Source: Roseomonas aerilata DSM 19363 (GTDB lineage Bacteria > Pseudomonadota > Alphaproteobacteria > Acetobacterales > Acetobacteraceae). Taken from it: 64,000 bases of DNA. Under the pieces are notes generated by a model. That model was given only the letters and a program-made list of their open reading frames with translations, was not told the origin of the DNA and searched no databases. How positions within the stretch are numbered: the first letter of the stretch is position 1; each line of letters begins with the position of its first letter. The DNA is taken from the NCBI RefSeq assembly GCF_000711725.1, contig NZ_JONP01000016.1, forward strand, positions 1-64,000, written 5' to 3'. Both the position numbers and the translations under genes were made by a program. Below are positions 26,153-34,700 of this stretch, piece by piece.

Positions 26153-28092
26153 GGCCCTTCGACTACCACGCCGCCTTCTCCCGTAATCTCGGCTGGGTCC
26201 GCGCGGAGGAGCAGGACTCCCTCCGCGCCCGCCGCGTGGCCATCGCCGGCATGGGCGGGGTGGGGGGCGGGCACCTGATTGCCCTCGCGCGGCTCGGCAT
26301 CGGCGCTTTCACCATCGCCGACCTCGACCGCTTCGACCTGCCGAACATGAATCGCCAGGCCGGTGCCTTCGTCAGCACCATGGACAAGCCCAAGGCCGAG
26401 ACCCTGGCCGCCATGGCGCGGGACGTGAACCCGGAACTACGGATCCGCACCTTCCCCAACGGTGTGACGCCGGAGAACCTCGACGATTTCCTCGACGGCG
26501 CGGACCTCTTCGTCGATGGCATCGACTTCTTCGCCATGGACATCAAGCGTCGCGCCTTCGCCCGCTGCCGGGAGCTGGGCATTCCCGCCCTGACCGCGGC
26601 GCCGATCGGCATGGGCGTGGGCCTGCTCGCCTTCATGCCGACGGGAATGAGCTTCGAGCAGTATTTCCGCCTGGAGGGGCACCCGGAGGAGGAGCAGTAC
26701 CTCCGCTTCCTCCTCGGTGTGGCGCCGCGCGGCCTGCACCGGGCCTATCTTGTCGATCCCTCCTATATCGACCTCGCCAACCACCGCGGCCCTTCGACCG
26801 GGGCGGCCTGCCTGCTCTGCTCGGGCGCGATCGCGGCGATGGCCACACGCATCCTTCTTCTTCGCGGCGGGGTGGAGGCGGCGCCGGTCCACCATCACTA
26901 CGACGCCTATCTCCAGCGCTTCGTCGCGACGAAGCTGCGGCGGGGGAACGACGAGCCGGTCCAGCGCCTGAAGCTTGCGGTCGCGCGGCGGCAGTTCGCG
27001 GCCATGCTTCGCGCCCCACGCCCGCCGGAGCCGCCGGCGACCCCGATGGAGGCCATCCTGGAGGCCGCCCGCTGGGCGCCGAGCGGGGACAACGTCCAGC
27101 CCTGGCGCTTCGAGATCCTGGGCGAGGACGCGGTGCGCGTCCGCTTCGACCCGCACGACCCCGCCAACCCCTACGAGTACCGGGGTGGCGAACCCTCCGT
27201 GCTCTCGGCAGGCATGATGCTGGAGGCGCTGCGGATCGCGGCGACGATGCAGGGCCGGCTGATGGAGGGCCGGCTGGACGAGAGCACCGGCCGGCTGGTG
27301 GCCGAGTTGCGCTTTCCCGTCGCGGCTGGGGTCGAGCCCGATTCGCTCTACGCCCTGCTTCCGCTGCGCTCGGTCGATCGCCGGCCCTATCGTCGCCGGC
27401 CGCTGCTCCCGCGGGAGCGGGCGGCGCTGGAGGCGGCGCTGGGGCCAGGACTGGAACTGCGCTGGCACGAGAACGACGCGGGCCGCCTCGCCTTCGCGCG
27501 GCTCGGCGCCATGGCCACCCGCTTCCGCCTGCGCCTGCCCGGCGCCCATGCCGTGCATCGCAGCGCCATCGACTGGGCGCCTGGGAACAGCCGGACGGGC
27601 ATCCCGGCGGGGGCCACCGGCCTCTGGCGGCCCACCCTGCCCGTGATGCGCTGGGCCATTCGAGACTGGCGACGGATGGTCGCCCTGAACCGGCTTGGCG
27701 GGGCGCACAGCGCGGCCCTGCAGCTCGACTGGGCGACGGCGCTCGGCAGCGCGGCCTTCTTCACCGTCGCCCTTTCCGAGGGCGCGGCGCGGGACACGGA
27801 AGGGCTGTTGGCGGCGGGCGCGGGCCTGCTGCGCCTATGGCTCACGGCCACCCGCCTGGGGCTGGCGATGCAGCCGGGGATTGCGGTGCTGCTCTGCGCC
27901 GGCATGGTCGGTAGCGAATTGCCGAGCCAGGCCTTGAGGCGGGATGTGGAACGCTGCGCCGTGGGGCTGCGGGCGCTTGCCGGACCGTCGGCGGATCGGC
28001 TGATCTTCCTCGCCCGCATCGGGGAGCCGAAGGGCGCGCCACCGCGGCAGCGCTCCGTCCGTCGCCCGCTGGCCGACCTGCAGGGCGGCTGA
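26149..28092 (+). CDS. E1/ThiF-like adenylyltransferase fused to a nitroreductase-like flavoprotein domain
   Basis: A 647-residue two-domain protein. Residues ~25-270 are E1-like, with the ATP-binding GMGGVGGGHLIALARLG, acidic IADLDRFDLPNMNRQ including the arginine that contacts ATP phosphates, and DKPKAE. A single C-x2-C (AACLLCSG) near residue 223 is seen rather than the two zinc pairs of MoeB. Residues ~300-640 are nitroreductase-like (ILEAARWAPSGDNVQPWRFE; repeated RRPY/RRP flavin-site residues). It resembles the mycobacterial fusion annotated MoeY, as I recall. E1 domains adenylate a carboxylate; nitroreductase-fold flavoenzymes oxidise or reduce. A combined substrate-modifying role is inferred. 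It converges on the N-acyltransferase gene 19 bases away. Confidence 0.85.
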   Translation: MRPFDYHAAFSRNLGWVRAEEQDSLRARRVAIAGMGGVGGGHLIALARLGIGAFTIADLDRFDLPNMNRQAGAFVSTMDKPKAETLAAMARDVNPELRIRTFPNGVTPENLDDFLDGADLFVDGIDFFAMDIKRRAFARCRELGIPALTAAPIGMGVGLLAFMPTGMSFEQYFRLEGHPEEEQYLRFLLGVAPRGLHRAYLVDPSYIDLANHRGPSTGAACLLCSGAIAAMATRILLLRGGVEAAPVHHHYDAYLQRFVATKLRRGNDEPVQRLKLAVARRQFAAMLRAPRPPEPPATPMEAILEAARWAPSGDNVQPWRFEILGEDAVRVRFDPHDPANPYEYRGGEPSVLSAGMMLEALRIAATMQGRLMEGRLDESTGRLVAELRFPVAAGVEPDSLYALLPLRSVDRRPYRRRPLLPRERAALEAALGPGLELRWHENDAGRLAFARLGAMATRFRLRLPGAHAVHRSAIDWAPGNSRTGIPAGATGLWRPTLPVMRWAIRDWRRMVALNRLGGAHSAALQLDWATALGSAAFFTVALSEGAARDTEGLLAAGAGLLRLWLTATRLGLAMQPGIAVLLCAGMVGSELPSQALRRDVERCAVGLRALAGPSADRLIFLARIGEPKGAPPRQRSVRRPLADLQGG

Positions 28093-28111
28093 CGCGGCGA
28101 GGGGCGGCCTT

Positions 28112-28786
28112 CTAGGCCGCGACGGCCTCGATCTGGTGCGGCCAGAGCGTGCCGCCGTCAGTCACGTATTCCCACACGGCCCGGCGCTCCTCGCGCATGC
28201 GGCCGAGGACCTGGGTCACGGGGCCCCAGCAGGGCTGGCGCAGGCCATGGTACTCGATGGCCGGGCCAAGCGGCTGGAAGTGGATGCCGCTGCCACGGAG
28301 GAGGCGGAGAAGGGTGTGCTCCATAATGGCGCACCAGTTGTGGATGCCCATCTCGGAGCTGAGCTGCACCACGCCGCGCATGAGGCCGAGGCGGAGCGGG
28401 ATGCCGTCCGCCGAGGAGTCGCGGAGGGCCTTGGAGATCGCGAAGCGGCTGATCTCACCCGTCCGGTAGGTCGGCATGGAGCGAAACGCCCCTTCGCCGC
28501 AGAGGCTCTGCATCGGGAGATCCAGGCCCTGCCCCCGGTTGGCGGGGGCAACGATCCGAACCGTGCCCACGAGGCGGCCGGTGCTTCGCTGTGTCAGGAG
28601 CGCATGACCGGCACGTCGGTCGAAGCGATCAGTCTCCAGGGCGCCATCCCCTGGCTCGTAGCCGCGTTCCATGCAGTAGACCTGATGCCGAAGGCGGTAC
28701 GCATCCCGGAGCCGTTCAGGCGTATCCGCGATGGTGACCTCGAAATCCTTCGCTGCGTCCAGGACCCCGCTGACTGCTGCTGTCAT
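28112..28786 (-). CDS. PEP-CTERM/exosortase-associated N-acyltransferase (N-acyl amino acid synthase family)
   Basis: A 224-residue GNAT-fold protein like those that make N-acyl amino acids (FeeM-like), often encoded beside PEP-CTERM/exosortase systems. It has the autoinducer-synthase-like opening RLRDAYRLRHQVYCMERGYE, the acyl-transfer core LVGTVRIVAP and the conserved EISRFAISK. The ATG at 28784-28786 is preferred because AAAGG sits 6 bases upstream and the family core begins soon after. An ATG at 28855 would add 23 residues and has a poor ribosome site. The family and the PEP-CTERM gene on its other side support a link to that system. Acyl donor and amine acceptor unknown. Confidence 0.82.
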   Translation of the reverse strand: MTAAVSGVLDAAKDFEVTIADTPERLRDAYRLRHQVYCMERGYEPGDGALETDRFDRRAGHALLTQRSTGRLVGTVRIVAPANRGQGLDLPMQSLCGEGAFRSMPTYRTGEISRFAISKALRDSSADGIPLRLGLMRGVVQLSSEMGIHNWCAIMEHTLLRLLRGSGIHFQPLGPAIEYHGLRQPCWGPVTQVLGRMREERRAVWEYVTDGGTLWPHQIEAVAA

Positions 28787-29031
28787 CGCTCGCCTTTTCT
28801 CTTCACGCATCCGTGTGGTGAACAGAATTCGCGGAGGTTGCAAGTCGAGTTTCATGATTCCGGGGTTTAGGGGGTCATTTCGCCGCGACGTGCAGAGTTG
28901 AACCTAAACTCTGCGTTCTTTATTCCTAATATTCCGGTATCGCGACAATATTTTTCACTTGCCTGTGTGGTAACAGAGGGCTCCTACAACTTGTGACAAT
29001 TTTGTTCCGAACACCCTGTGCTGCGGGCATG
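28787..29031. promoter_or_regulatory. AT-richer upstream region of the N-acyltransferase gene
   Basis: About 245 bases, clearly richer in A+T than the surroundings, between the acyltransferase start and the terminator of the PEP-CTERM gene. It includes TTGTCACAA-type palindromic sequence near 28992-29000 and a 23-base palindrome at 28892-28914 (listed separately). It probably holds the promoter and operator of the acyltransferase gene, though no clear -35/-10 pair was fixed. Confidence 0.45.
28892..28914. repeat. 23-base perfect palindrome, candidate operator
   Basis: Arms GCAGAGTT (28892-28899) and AACTCTGC (28907-28914) are perfectly inverted around a 7-base centre. It lies about 105 bases upstream of the preferred acyltransferase start and 37 bases upstream of the alternative start. 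Length and symmetry fit a dimeric regulator site; as RNA it could form a stable hairpin. It has no T-run on the minus side, so it is unlikely to be a terminator for that strand. Confidence 0.5.
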
Positions 29032-29061
29032 AAAAAAGGGCGATGCCTTTCGGCACCGCCC
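29032..29061 (-). terminator. Rho-independent terminator of the PEP-CTERM gene
   Basis: On the minus strand GGGCGGTGCC and GGCATCGCCC form a 10-base-pair stem with one G-U pair and a GAAA tetraloop, followed directly by six T residues. It lies 36 bases after the stop of the PEP-CTERM gene. Confidence 0.9.
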
Positions 29062-29096
29062 CTTGGCCGTCGTATGGCCAGGCCGATCCCTGGGGA

Positions 29097-29918
29097 TCAG
29101 GCCGTCTTGCGACGGCGCCGCGTGATGGCCCCGAGGCCGGCCAGGGCCGTCCCGAAGATCATCATGGAGGCGGGCTCCGGAACCGGCGTCGGCGTGGCGG
29201 TGAAGGAGACGTCGCCGCCGCCGCCGTTGATCAGGAAGCTCTGGCCGTTGTTCACGACCGTCACGATCTGCTCGTTGTTGTTGAAGGCGCCGAACAGACG
29301 GAGGGTCGAGTTCGCCGGCGAGAGGATGAAGTTCGCGAGCTGCTGGACGTAGGTGGCGCTGATGTTGGCGCCAGCGCCGGTCGGGTTGGCCGAGAAGCTG
29401 GTCGTGCCGTTGATCAGGCTGCCCGTGGCGAGAACGGTGGTCGCACCGGTGTTGTTGACCGTCGGCGTGCCGCTGGCAACGCTGAAGGTGGACGCCCCGA
29501 GCGCCCCGTAGAGCGTGTAGCTGAGGGAGTTGAAGACGCCCTGCGAGCTCTGGGTGAAGTTCGCCGCGTTCTGCGTGCCCGTGCCGCTGTACTGGAAATA
29601 CAGGCTGTAAGCGGAGCGGTTGCCGGTCGGGTCGAAGGTGTTGCCGTTCAGCGAGGCATTGTTGACCTGGAGGAACCCGCTCTCGGTGAAGGTCGTCGTG
29701 TTGCCGCTCGAGCTGCCGAGGTCAACCCGCGAGAAGTCCTTCAGGTTGAGCACGTCCGCCGTGAAGGTCGGGGCAGCCGCACCGAAGGAGCCGGGGTTGA
29801 ACGTGACGGCGGTCTGCGCCTGGGCGGCAACAGTGCCGACGGTGAGCGTGAGAGCAACAGCGGTACCCGCCAGAGTCGCCCTCGTGAGGGCCTTCGCTGT
29901 CGCAGAGAGGTTGCGCAT
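29097..29918 (-). CDS. PEP-CTERM sorting-domain secreted protein
   Basis: A 273-residue exported protein. A signal peptide covers about residues 1-35 (hydrophobic TLAGTAVALTLTVGTVAAQA, cleavage after AQA). The body is rich in Ser, Thr, Asn and Gly, typical of extracellular floc or biofilm-matrix proteins. The C-terminus has VPEPASMMIFGTALAGLGA followed by TRRRRK: the PEP motif, a membrane segment and a basic tail recognised by exosortase (EpsH/XrtA type). No exosortase gene is in the window. ATG 29918 follows AAGGA. A sigma-54-type promoter lies upstream and a strong terminator downstream, so it is a single-gene unit. Confidence 0.93.
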   Translation of the reverse strand: MRNLSATAKALTRATLAGTAVALTLTVGTVAAQAQTAVTFNPGSFGAAAPTFTADVLNLKDFSRVDLGSSSGNTTTFTESGFLQVNNASLNGNTFDPTGNRSAYSLYFQYSGTGTQNAANFTQSSQGVFNSLSYTLYGALGASTFSVASGTPTVNNTGATTVLATGSLINGTTSFSANPTGAGANISATYVQQLANFILSPANSTLRLFGAFNNNEQIVTVVNNGQSFLINGGGGDVSFTATPTPVPEPASMMIFGTALAGLGAITRRRRKTA

Positions 29919-29982
29919 GCGCTGCTTCCTTACGATCGGAGCGGCGGAATTACCGGTCCTGGTCGATCGCAGGCTCTTATTC

Positions 29983-29997
29983 GCACATGCCGTGCCA
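29983..29997 (-). promoter_or_regulatory. Sigma-54 (RpoN)-type promoter for the PEP-CTERM gene
   Basis: The minus strand reads TGGCACGGCATGTGC, matching the -24/-12 consensus TGGCACG-N4-TTGC at 10 of 11 defined positions with exact GG-N10-GC spacing. It lies 65 bases from the ATG, predicting a 5' leader of about 50 bases. Sigma-54 control of PEP-CTERM genes through the PrsK/PrsR system is known in other bacteria. Confidence 0.75.
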
Positions 29998-30189
29998 GCA
30001 AAAATTCTGTTTATTTTCAGTAATGTGCATGAAAACGGATGTGGGTGGCGGTGGAGGTGTAAGATCGCTCGACACACAGCCGTCGGTTGACCTTCCGGAA
30101 CGGTATGCCGCCTCTCCGAGGCGCGGATCGGAAGGGCGAGGGCCGCAGTCTCGACCTTCCCCCCCGGCATCGCTGCCCCCCGTGGCCGG

Positions 30190-32433
30190 TCAGGCAAGAA
30201 GTGCGGCGCGCACCCGTTCCGGCGTCAGCGGGATTTCGGGCACGCGGCGGCCGGTGGCGGCCAGCACCGCGTTGGCGATGGCAGCCCCGGTCGGCGCCTG
30301 GCTGCCTTCGCCGGCGCCGAGCGGGGGCTGGTCCGGCCGGTCGACGATGGCGCTCTCGATCCGCGGCAGTCCCGGGAACTCCAGGATGGGGTAGTCGGCG
30401 TAGTTGTCGCTGACGATGCGGTGGGCGTTCCAGTGGCCCTCCTCCATCAGCGTCCAACTGGTGGACTGCACCATCCCGCCCTCGACCTGGTTCCGCAGGC
30501 CGTCGGGATTGACGACGCGGCCGGCATCCACCGCGGCCCAGAGCGCGAGGGGACGGACCTCCCCGCTGCGGGTATCGACCTCCACCCGCGCGACGACCGC
30601 CACGTAGCAGTCCGTGTTCTTGTAGCGGGAGAGGCCGAGGCCGGTGCCGGTCATCACCGGCTCCAGCGCGGGGGCGAGCCGCACCGCCTCGGGCGTCCAG
30701 CCGGAGAGCCGGACGGCCCGGTGCAGCACCTCCGCCAGCCGCGGATCGGTCAGGTTCGCGAGGCGGTAGGAGACGGGATCCTTCCCCGCGAGCGCCGCCA
30801 GCTCCTCGATGAAGAGGTCGCCGCAGAGGGCGTTGAAGTAGCCGCCGAGCGTGCGGAGGGCGGAGGTGCGGATCGGCGCCTCCGGCAGGAAGTGCGAGGA
30901 GATCCGCTGGTTCGGGATGCCCGCGTAGATCGGCACGGCGTTGCGCGCGGCAGCCCCCGCCGGCAGCGGCGCGTCGGTCGAGACGGGCGGCGCCACCGGG
31001 TTCTCGAGATACCAGGCGGAGCGAAGATTGCAGCCCCCTGCGCCCGGCTGCCCGGGACGGGTGTTGTGAGAGAAGCTTCGCACGTCGTGCGACCAGGAGG
31101 TGGGCGTGCCGTCGCCGCCGATCCCGGCCTCCATCCGCACGATCATGGCGGAGCTCCAGGGCTCCCAGGCCATCTCTTCCTCATGCGTCCACTGCACCCG
31201 AACGGGCCGCCCGCCGGCCGCGCGTGCCAGGAGGGCGGCGTCGAGGGCCACGTCATCGGCGCCGTTGTGCCCGTAGCAGCCCGAGCCCTGGGCGTGGATC
31301 ACGCGGATCGAGCCCTCCTCCACCCGCAACGCGCGGGCGAGGTCGGTGCGGAGGGGGAAGGGGCCCTGGCAATGCGACCAGACGGTCAGCTTGCCACCTT
31401 CCCACTGCGCGAGGGCGCAGGAGGCACCAATCGAGGCATGGGCCTGGAAGCCGCGGCGGTACTCGGCGCGGTGAAGGCGTACGGCGCCCTGGGCCTCGCC
31501 CGCGGTGCGGTGGAGCACCTTCTCCTCCGCCGGCACGCCTTTCATGTAGTCGAAGACACCGGCGCCACCGAAGAGCGGGGGGCCGTTCTCCCAGGTCGCG
31601 GCCTCGGCGATGCGGCTGGCGGCCTCGCGGGCCTGCTCCTCCCGCCGCGCGAGGACGCCGAGGAAGGAGCCGTCGCGCACCACCTCCACCACCCCCGGCA
31701 TGGCGCGCGCGGCGGCCTCGTCGAAGGAGATAAGCCGGGCGGCATAGCCGGGTGGCCGCGCCACCGCGCCGAAGAGCATCCCCTCCGGCCGCAGGTCATG
31801 GATGAACACCTGCTGGCCGAAGACCTTGGCCGGAAGATCGGTGCGCGGGAGCGAGGCGCCGATCGGCCCCGCCTTTGTCGGGTCCTTCCGCCGCGCGCCC
31901 GTATCGACGGGGCGGACGAGGGAGACGCGGCTCGCGGCGTCGCCATAGGTCATCCGGCGTCCGTCGGCGCCGTGAATGACGCCCCCTTCCACCGTCAGGC
32001 GCCCGGGCTCGCTTCCCCAGGCCTCGGCCGCGACGCGCAGAAGGGTGGCGCGCAGGTCGGCGCAGGCCATGCCCAGCGCCTCGCCGCCGTAGCGGACGGA
32101 CATGGAGCCGGCGGTGAAGCCCTCGTTGGGTGAGGCGGCGGTGTCGGCCGAGAGGACCTCCAGCGCGGCGGGGTCGATGTCGAGCTCGTGGGCGGCGATC
32201 TGGCGCATGGCCGTCAGCACGCCCTGGCCGAGTTCCACGCGCCCGGTCGTCACGCTCACCCGCCCGTCCGGGGTCACGCGGACCCAGGTGTCGAGCTTCG
32301 GGTTGGCGAGGAGCATCGGCGTGACCTCGCCCGCCGCCCGCGCCGGGGCGTCGAGGCGGAAGCCGATGGCGAGGCCCGCGGCGACGACGCCGAGGCCGAA
32401 GCCGCGGCGGGTGAGGGAGGCGCTGGCGGACAT
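30190..32433 (-). CDS. Molybdenum-cofactor-binding subunit of a xanthine dehydrogenase-family oxidoreductase (Tat-exported)
   Basis: A 747-residue catalytic subunit of the isoquinoline 1-oxidoreductase/aldehyde oxidoreductase type. A twin-arginine signal (LTRRGFGLGVVAAGLAIGF) at the N-terminus predicts periplasmic location. The family motifs VELGQGVLTAMRQIAAHEL, GSGCYGHNGADDVALDA and GEGSQAPTGAAIANAV (with the active-site glutamate in the usual PPxGE-type position) are present. ATG 32433 chosen because the Tat signal follows at once; an in-frame start at 32460 would overlap the partner gene. It lies 4 bases after the [2Fe-2S] subunit gene. No cytochrome subunit or MobA/CoxF-type chaperone is adjacent. 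Substrate unknown. Confidence 0.9.
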   Translation of the reverse strand: MSASASLTRRGFGLGVVAAGLAIGFRLDAPARAAGEVTPMLLANPKLDTWVRVTPDGRVSVTTGRVELGQGVLTAMRQIAAHELDIDPAALEVLSADTAASPNEGFTAGSMSVRYGGEALGMACADLRATLLRVAAEAWGSEPGRLTVEGGVIHGADGRRMTYGDAASRVSLVRPVDTGARRKDPTKAGPIGASLPRTDLPAKVFGQQVFIHDLRPEGMLFGAVARPPGYAARLISFDEAAARAMPGVVEVVRDGSFLGVLARREEQAREAASRIAEAATWENGPPLFGGAGVFDYMKGVPAEEKVLHRTAGEAQGAVRLHRAEYRRGFQAHASIGASCALAQWEGGKLTVWSHCQGPFPLRTDLARALRVEEGSIRVIHAQGSGCYGHNGADDVALDAALLARAAGGRPVRVQWTHEEEMAWEPWSSAMIVRMEAGIGGDGTPTSWSHDVRSFSHNTRPGQPGAGGCNLRSAWYLENPVAPPVSTDAPLPAGAAARNAVPIYAGIPNQRISSHFLPEAPIRTSALRTLGGYFNALCGDLFIEELAALAGKDPVSYRLANLTDPRLAEVLHRAVRLSGWTPEAVRLAPALEPVMTGTGLGLSRYKNTDCYVAVVARVEVDTRSGEVRPLALWAAVDAGRVVNPDGLRNQVEGGMVQSTSWTLMEEGHWNAHRIVSDNYADYPILEFPGLPRIESAIVDRPDQPPLGAGEGSQAPTGAAIANAVLAATGRRVPEIPLTPERVRAALLA

Positions 32434-32437
32434 GGCG

Positions 32438-32896
32438 TCAGGCCCCCTTCCGCGCGGCACTCATCACCGCGCGCACCACGCGCGGCTGGGTGCCGCAGCG
32501 GCAGAGATTGCCCCGCATGCCCTCCAGAACCTCCGCCTCGGTGATGCCGGGCTGGTCCTGGATGAGGGCGGCGCCCTGCATGATCATGCCATTGGTGCAG
32601 TAGCCGCACTGCGCCGCCTGCTCCGCCAGGAAGGCCTCTTGAAGCGGATGCGGCCGCTCCGGCGTGCCCAGCCCCTCCAGCGTGGTCACCTGCCGCCCCT
32701 CGGCCTCGCCGAGCGGGAGCTGGCAGGAGCGGATGGCCTGGCCGTCAAGGTGCACGGTGCAGGCACCGCACTGCGCGCGGCCGCAGCCAAGCTTTGGGCC
32801 GTTCAGCGCCAGGTCGTTGCGCAGGACGTAAATGAGCGGGGTGGAGGGATCGACATCGACCTCCACTCCACGGCCGTTGACCGTGAGCCTCGCCAT
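32438..32896 (-). CDS. [2Fe-2S]-binding subunit of the xanthine dehydrogenase-family oxidoreductase
   Basis: A 152-residue small subunit with two iron-sulfur sites: the plant-type ferredoxin motif GCGRAQCGACTVHLDG with its fourth cysteine in SCQLPLGE, and the C-terminal AQCGYCTNGMIM / NLCRCGTQPR. It passes electrons from the molybdenum centre of the large subunit encoded next. ATG 32896 (MARLTVNGRG) follows AGGAACGGGG; a longer in-frame start at 33055 gives proline-rich non-coding-type sequence. It carries no Tat signal, so it is probably exported folded with the large subunit. Confidence 0.93.
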   Translation of the reverse strand: MARLTVNGRGVEVDVDPSTPLIYVLRNDLALNGPKLGCGRAQCGACTVHLDGQAIRSCQLPLGEAEGRQVTTLEGLGTPERPHPLQEAFLAEQAAQCGYCTNGMIMQGAALIQDQPGITEAEVLEGMRGNLCRCGTQPRVVRAVMSAARKGA

Positions 32897-33101
32897 GATC
32901 CCCGTTCCTCCCGCCTGCCGCTGCCCGGAACGGGGGCCTGCGGTCGTTGCCACTCTTGCTTCTTGGCCCTTGGGCGGGGAGGGGCGGTTGTGCCCTGGTT
33001 GCCCCGCCGGTCGGGCTGCGGCGGGAGGATGGAACGGCCCGGGCGCGCTTTCCAATCCTTTTCAGCAGACGCAATCGATTGGCCGGGAGGGGTGTGGGCT
33101 C

Positions 33102-33782
33102 TCAGCCGATCGCGGGAACCCTGGCCAGAGGCGAGCCCTCGTAGCCTGCGAGAAGCGCGACCGGGTCCGCATAGACCGCGACACAGCCGGCCCGCCGAAG
33201 GTCCGCCTCGGGAAAGCCGCCACAGAGAACACCGATGGTGCGCAGCCCCGCCTTGCCGGCGGCCTCTGCGTCGTAGGGCGTGTCGCCCACGGCGACGGCG
33301 CGGGAGGGATCGAGCCCGCCGAGGGCGGAAAGCGCGGCCTGGAAGATATCGGGGAAGGGCTTGGACCGCTCCGCGTCGTCGGAGGAGGTCTCGGCGTCCA
33401 CGAGGTCCTCGATATTCGCGATCTTCTTGTAGACGCTCAGCTCGTCGCCCTTCGCAGAGGAGGCGAGGGCGATGCGGGTGCCGTCCTGCCGGATGCGGAG
33501 GAAGAGGTCGCGCACCGCCGGGAAGGGCTGGATCCGCGGCATGTAGCGCTCCTGCATGATACGGGCGCGGTGCTCGGACAGGGCCTTGCCCTTTTCCTCC
33601 AGCTCCTTCGCGTCAAGGAAGACGGGCATAAGCTGGTCCCCGCCCTTGCCGATCTGCCCGCGGACCTCCGCGTAGTCGATCTCGTGGCCGAAATCGCGGA
33701 GTGCGTCCTGCCAGGCATGGGCGTGGAGATCGACGGAATCGACCAGCGTTCCATCCACGTCAAAAATAGCGGCCTCGATCAT
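33102..33782 (-). CDS. HAD-superfamily hydrolase, phosphoglycolate phosphatase/beta-phosphoglucomutase-like
   Basis: A 226-residue HAD hydrolase with motif I DVDGTLVDS (D8, D10), motif II SS in IALASSAKGDE, motif III lysine in RSKPFPDIF and motif IV GDTPYDAEAAGKAG. The cap domain lies between motifs I and II. Phosphatase activity on a small sugar phosphate is expected from the family. It has no operon partner and is divergent from the small hydrophilic-protein gene. Confidence 0.88.
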   Translation of the reverse strand: MIEAAIFDVDGTLVDSVDLHAHAWQDALRDFGHEIDYAEVRGQIGKGGDQLMPVFLDAKELEEKGKALSEHRARIMQERYMPRIQPFPAVRDLFLRIRQDGTRIALASSAKGDELSVYKKIANIEDLVDAETSSDDAERSKPFPDIFQAALSALGGLDPSRAVAVGDTPYDAEAAGKAGLRTIGVLCGGFPEADLRRAGCVAVYADPVALLAGYEGSPLARVPAIG

Positions 33783-33916
33783 CGCGCGGGCTCCTGTGCG
33801 GCCTTCCTCAACGCGAGGAGGGGGACGCAGATGCCTTCTGTTGCGCGGAATGGGCGGGCTGGCGAACCCCGCCGCGCCGCGGGCGTTACGCCCTCAACTT
33901 CCCTAAGGAGAGCGCC

Positions 33917-34225
33917 ATGATCGATACCAACAAGAAGACGGGCGCACACATCATGCCCGAGGAAAACACCGTCTCCAGCGGTTCCTCGATGAGCGGGCCG
34001 GTTCCGCGCGCGCGCGACAAGTCGCCCGAGCACCAGTACAAGCCGAGCCCCGGCGACAACAACAACTTCACGGGGCCTGACGCCCCGGGCGGGCCGGTGA
34101 ACATCAAGGTCAAGGGCGCCGAGGGCGACGCGCCGGGGCAGCCGAACGAGCTGGACAGCCCCGACAACGGCGTGACGCAGGAAACGAAGGAGAAGACGAC
34201 CGGGCTGGGCAAGCACGGCGTCTAG
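33917..34225 (+). CDS. Small hydrophilic, probably disordered protein
   Basis: A 102-residue protein almost without hydrophobic clusters and rich in Gly, Pro, Asn, Asp, Lys and Ser (for example PSPGDNNNFTGPDAPGGPVN and VTQETKEKTTGLGKHGV). A strong ribosome site TAAGGAGA precedes ATG 33917, supporting real translation. The composition resembles stress-related hydrophilin-like proteins, but no family is recognised. Confidence 0.75.
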   Translation: MIDTNKKTGAHIMPEENTVSSGSSMSGPVPRARDKSPEHQYKPSPGDNNNFTGPDAPGGPVNIKVKGAEGDAPGQPNELDSPDNGVTQETKEKTTGLGKHGV

Positions 34226-34246
34226 CCCGGTCAGCGCCGTGGCGGC

Positions 34247-34480
34247 TCAGCCGCCGCGGCGACGGATCAGGCTCGCGACCACCATCAGCACCACGCCCAG
34301 TGCCACGACCCCGTAAGTGCCGGGATCGGAGCGGATCGCCTCGATCGCGGCGGAGGGGATCCACAGCACCGAGTGGATTGCCCTCATCGGCAGCCAGAGA
34401 AGCGTGTCCCAGCCGACTTGCCGCGCGGCCAAGCCGAGCGCCACCAGCAGGATCCCGAGCGACCACAGCCTACCGGACAT
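34247..34480 (-). CDS. Small membrane protein
   Basis: A 77-residue protein with an N-terminal membrane helix (LWSLGILLVALGLAA), a central segment (LLWLPMRAIHSVLWIPSAAI) and a C-terminal helix (YGVVALGVVLMVVASLI) ending in RRRGG. ATG 34480 is preferred because GGGAGG lies just upstream; an in-frame ATG at 34567 gives a proline-rich extension. Function unknown. Confidence 0.68.
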   Translation of the reverse strand: MSGRLWSLGILLVALGLAARQVGWDTLLWLPMRAIHSVLWIPSAAIEAIRSDPGTYGVVALGVVLMVVASLIRRRGG

Positions 34481-34700
34481 GCCGGACCTCCCGCTTGCGC
34501 CGATGGTCGGCGCGGGTGGGGGCGCCGACCAGTTCGTCCGGCCTTGCCACGGGTCAGCGTCCTTCAATGCGCGCCCCTCCTCTCGCCGCGACAGAATGAT
34601 TCACCGCGCGGCGGGGATGTGGGGTTTCTCACGGCGACGTTCATCCTCTGGCCGTAAACGGCCGGGGCTGGATGACGCCGGATCTTGCGGGAAAGGGGAA

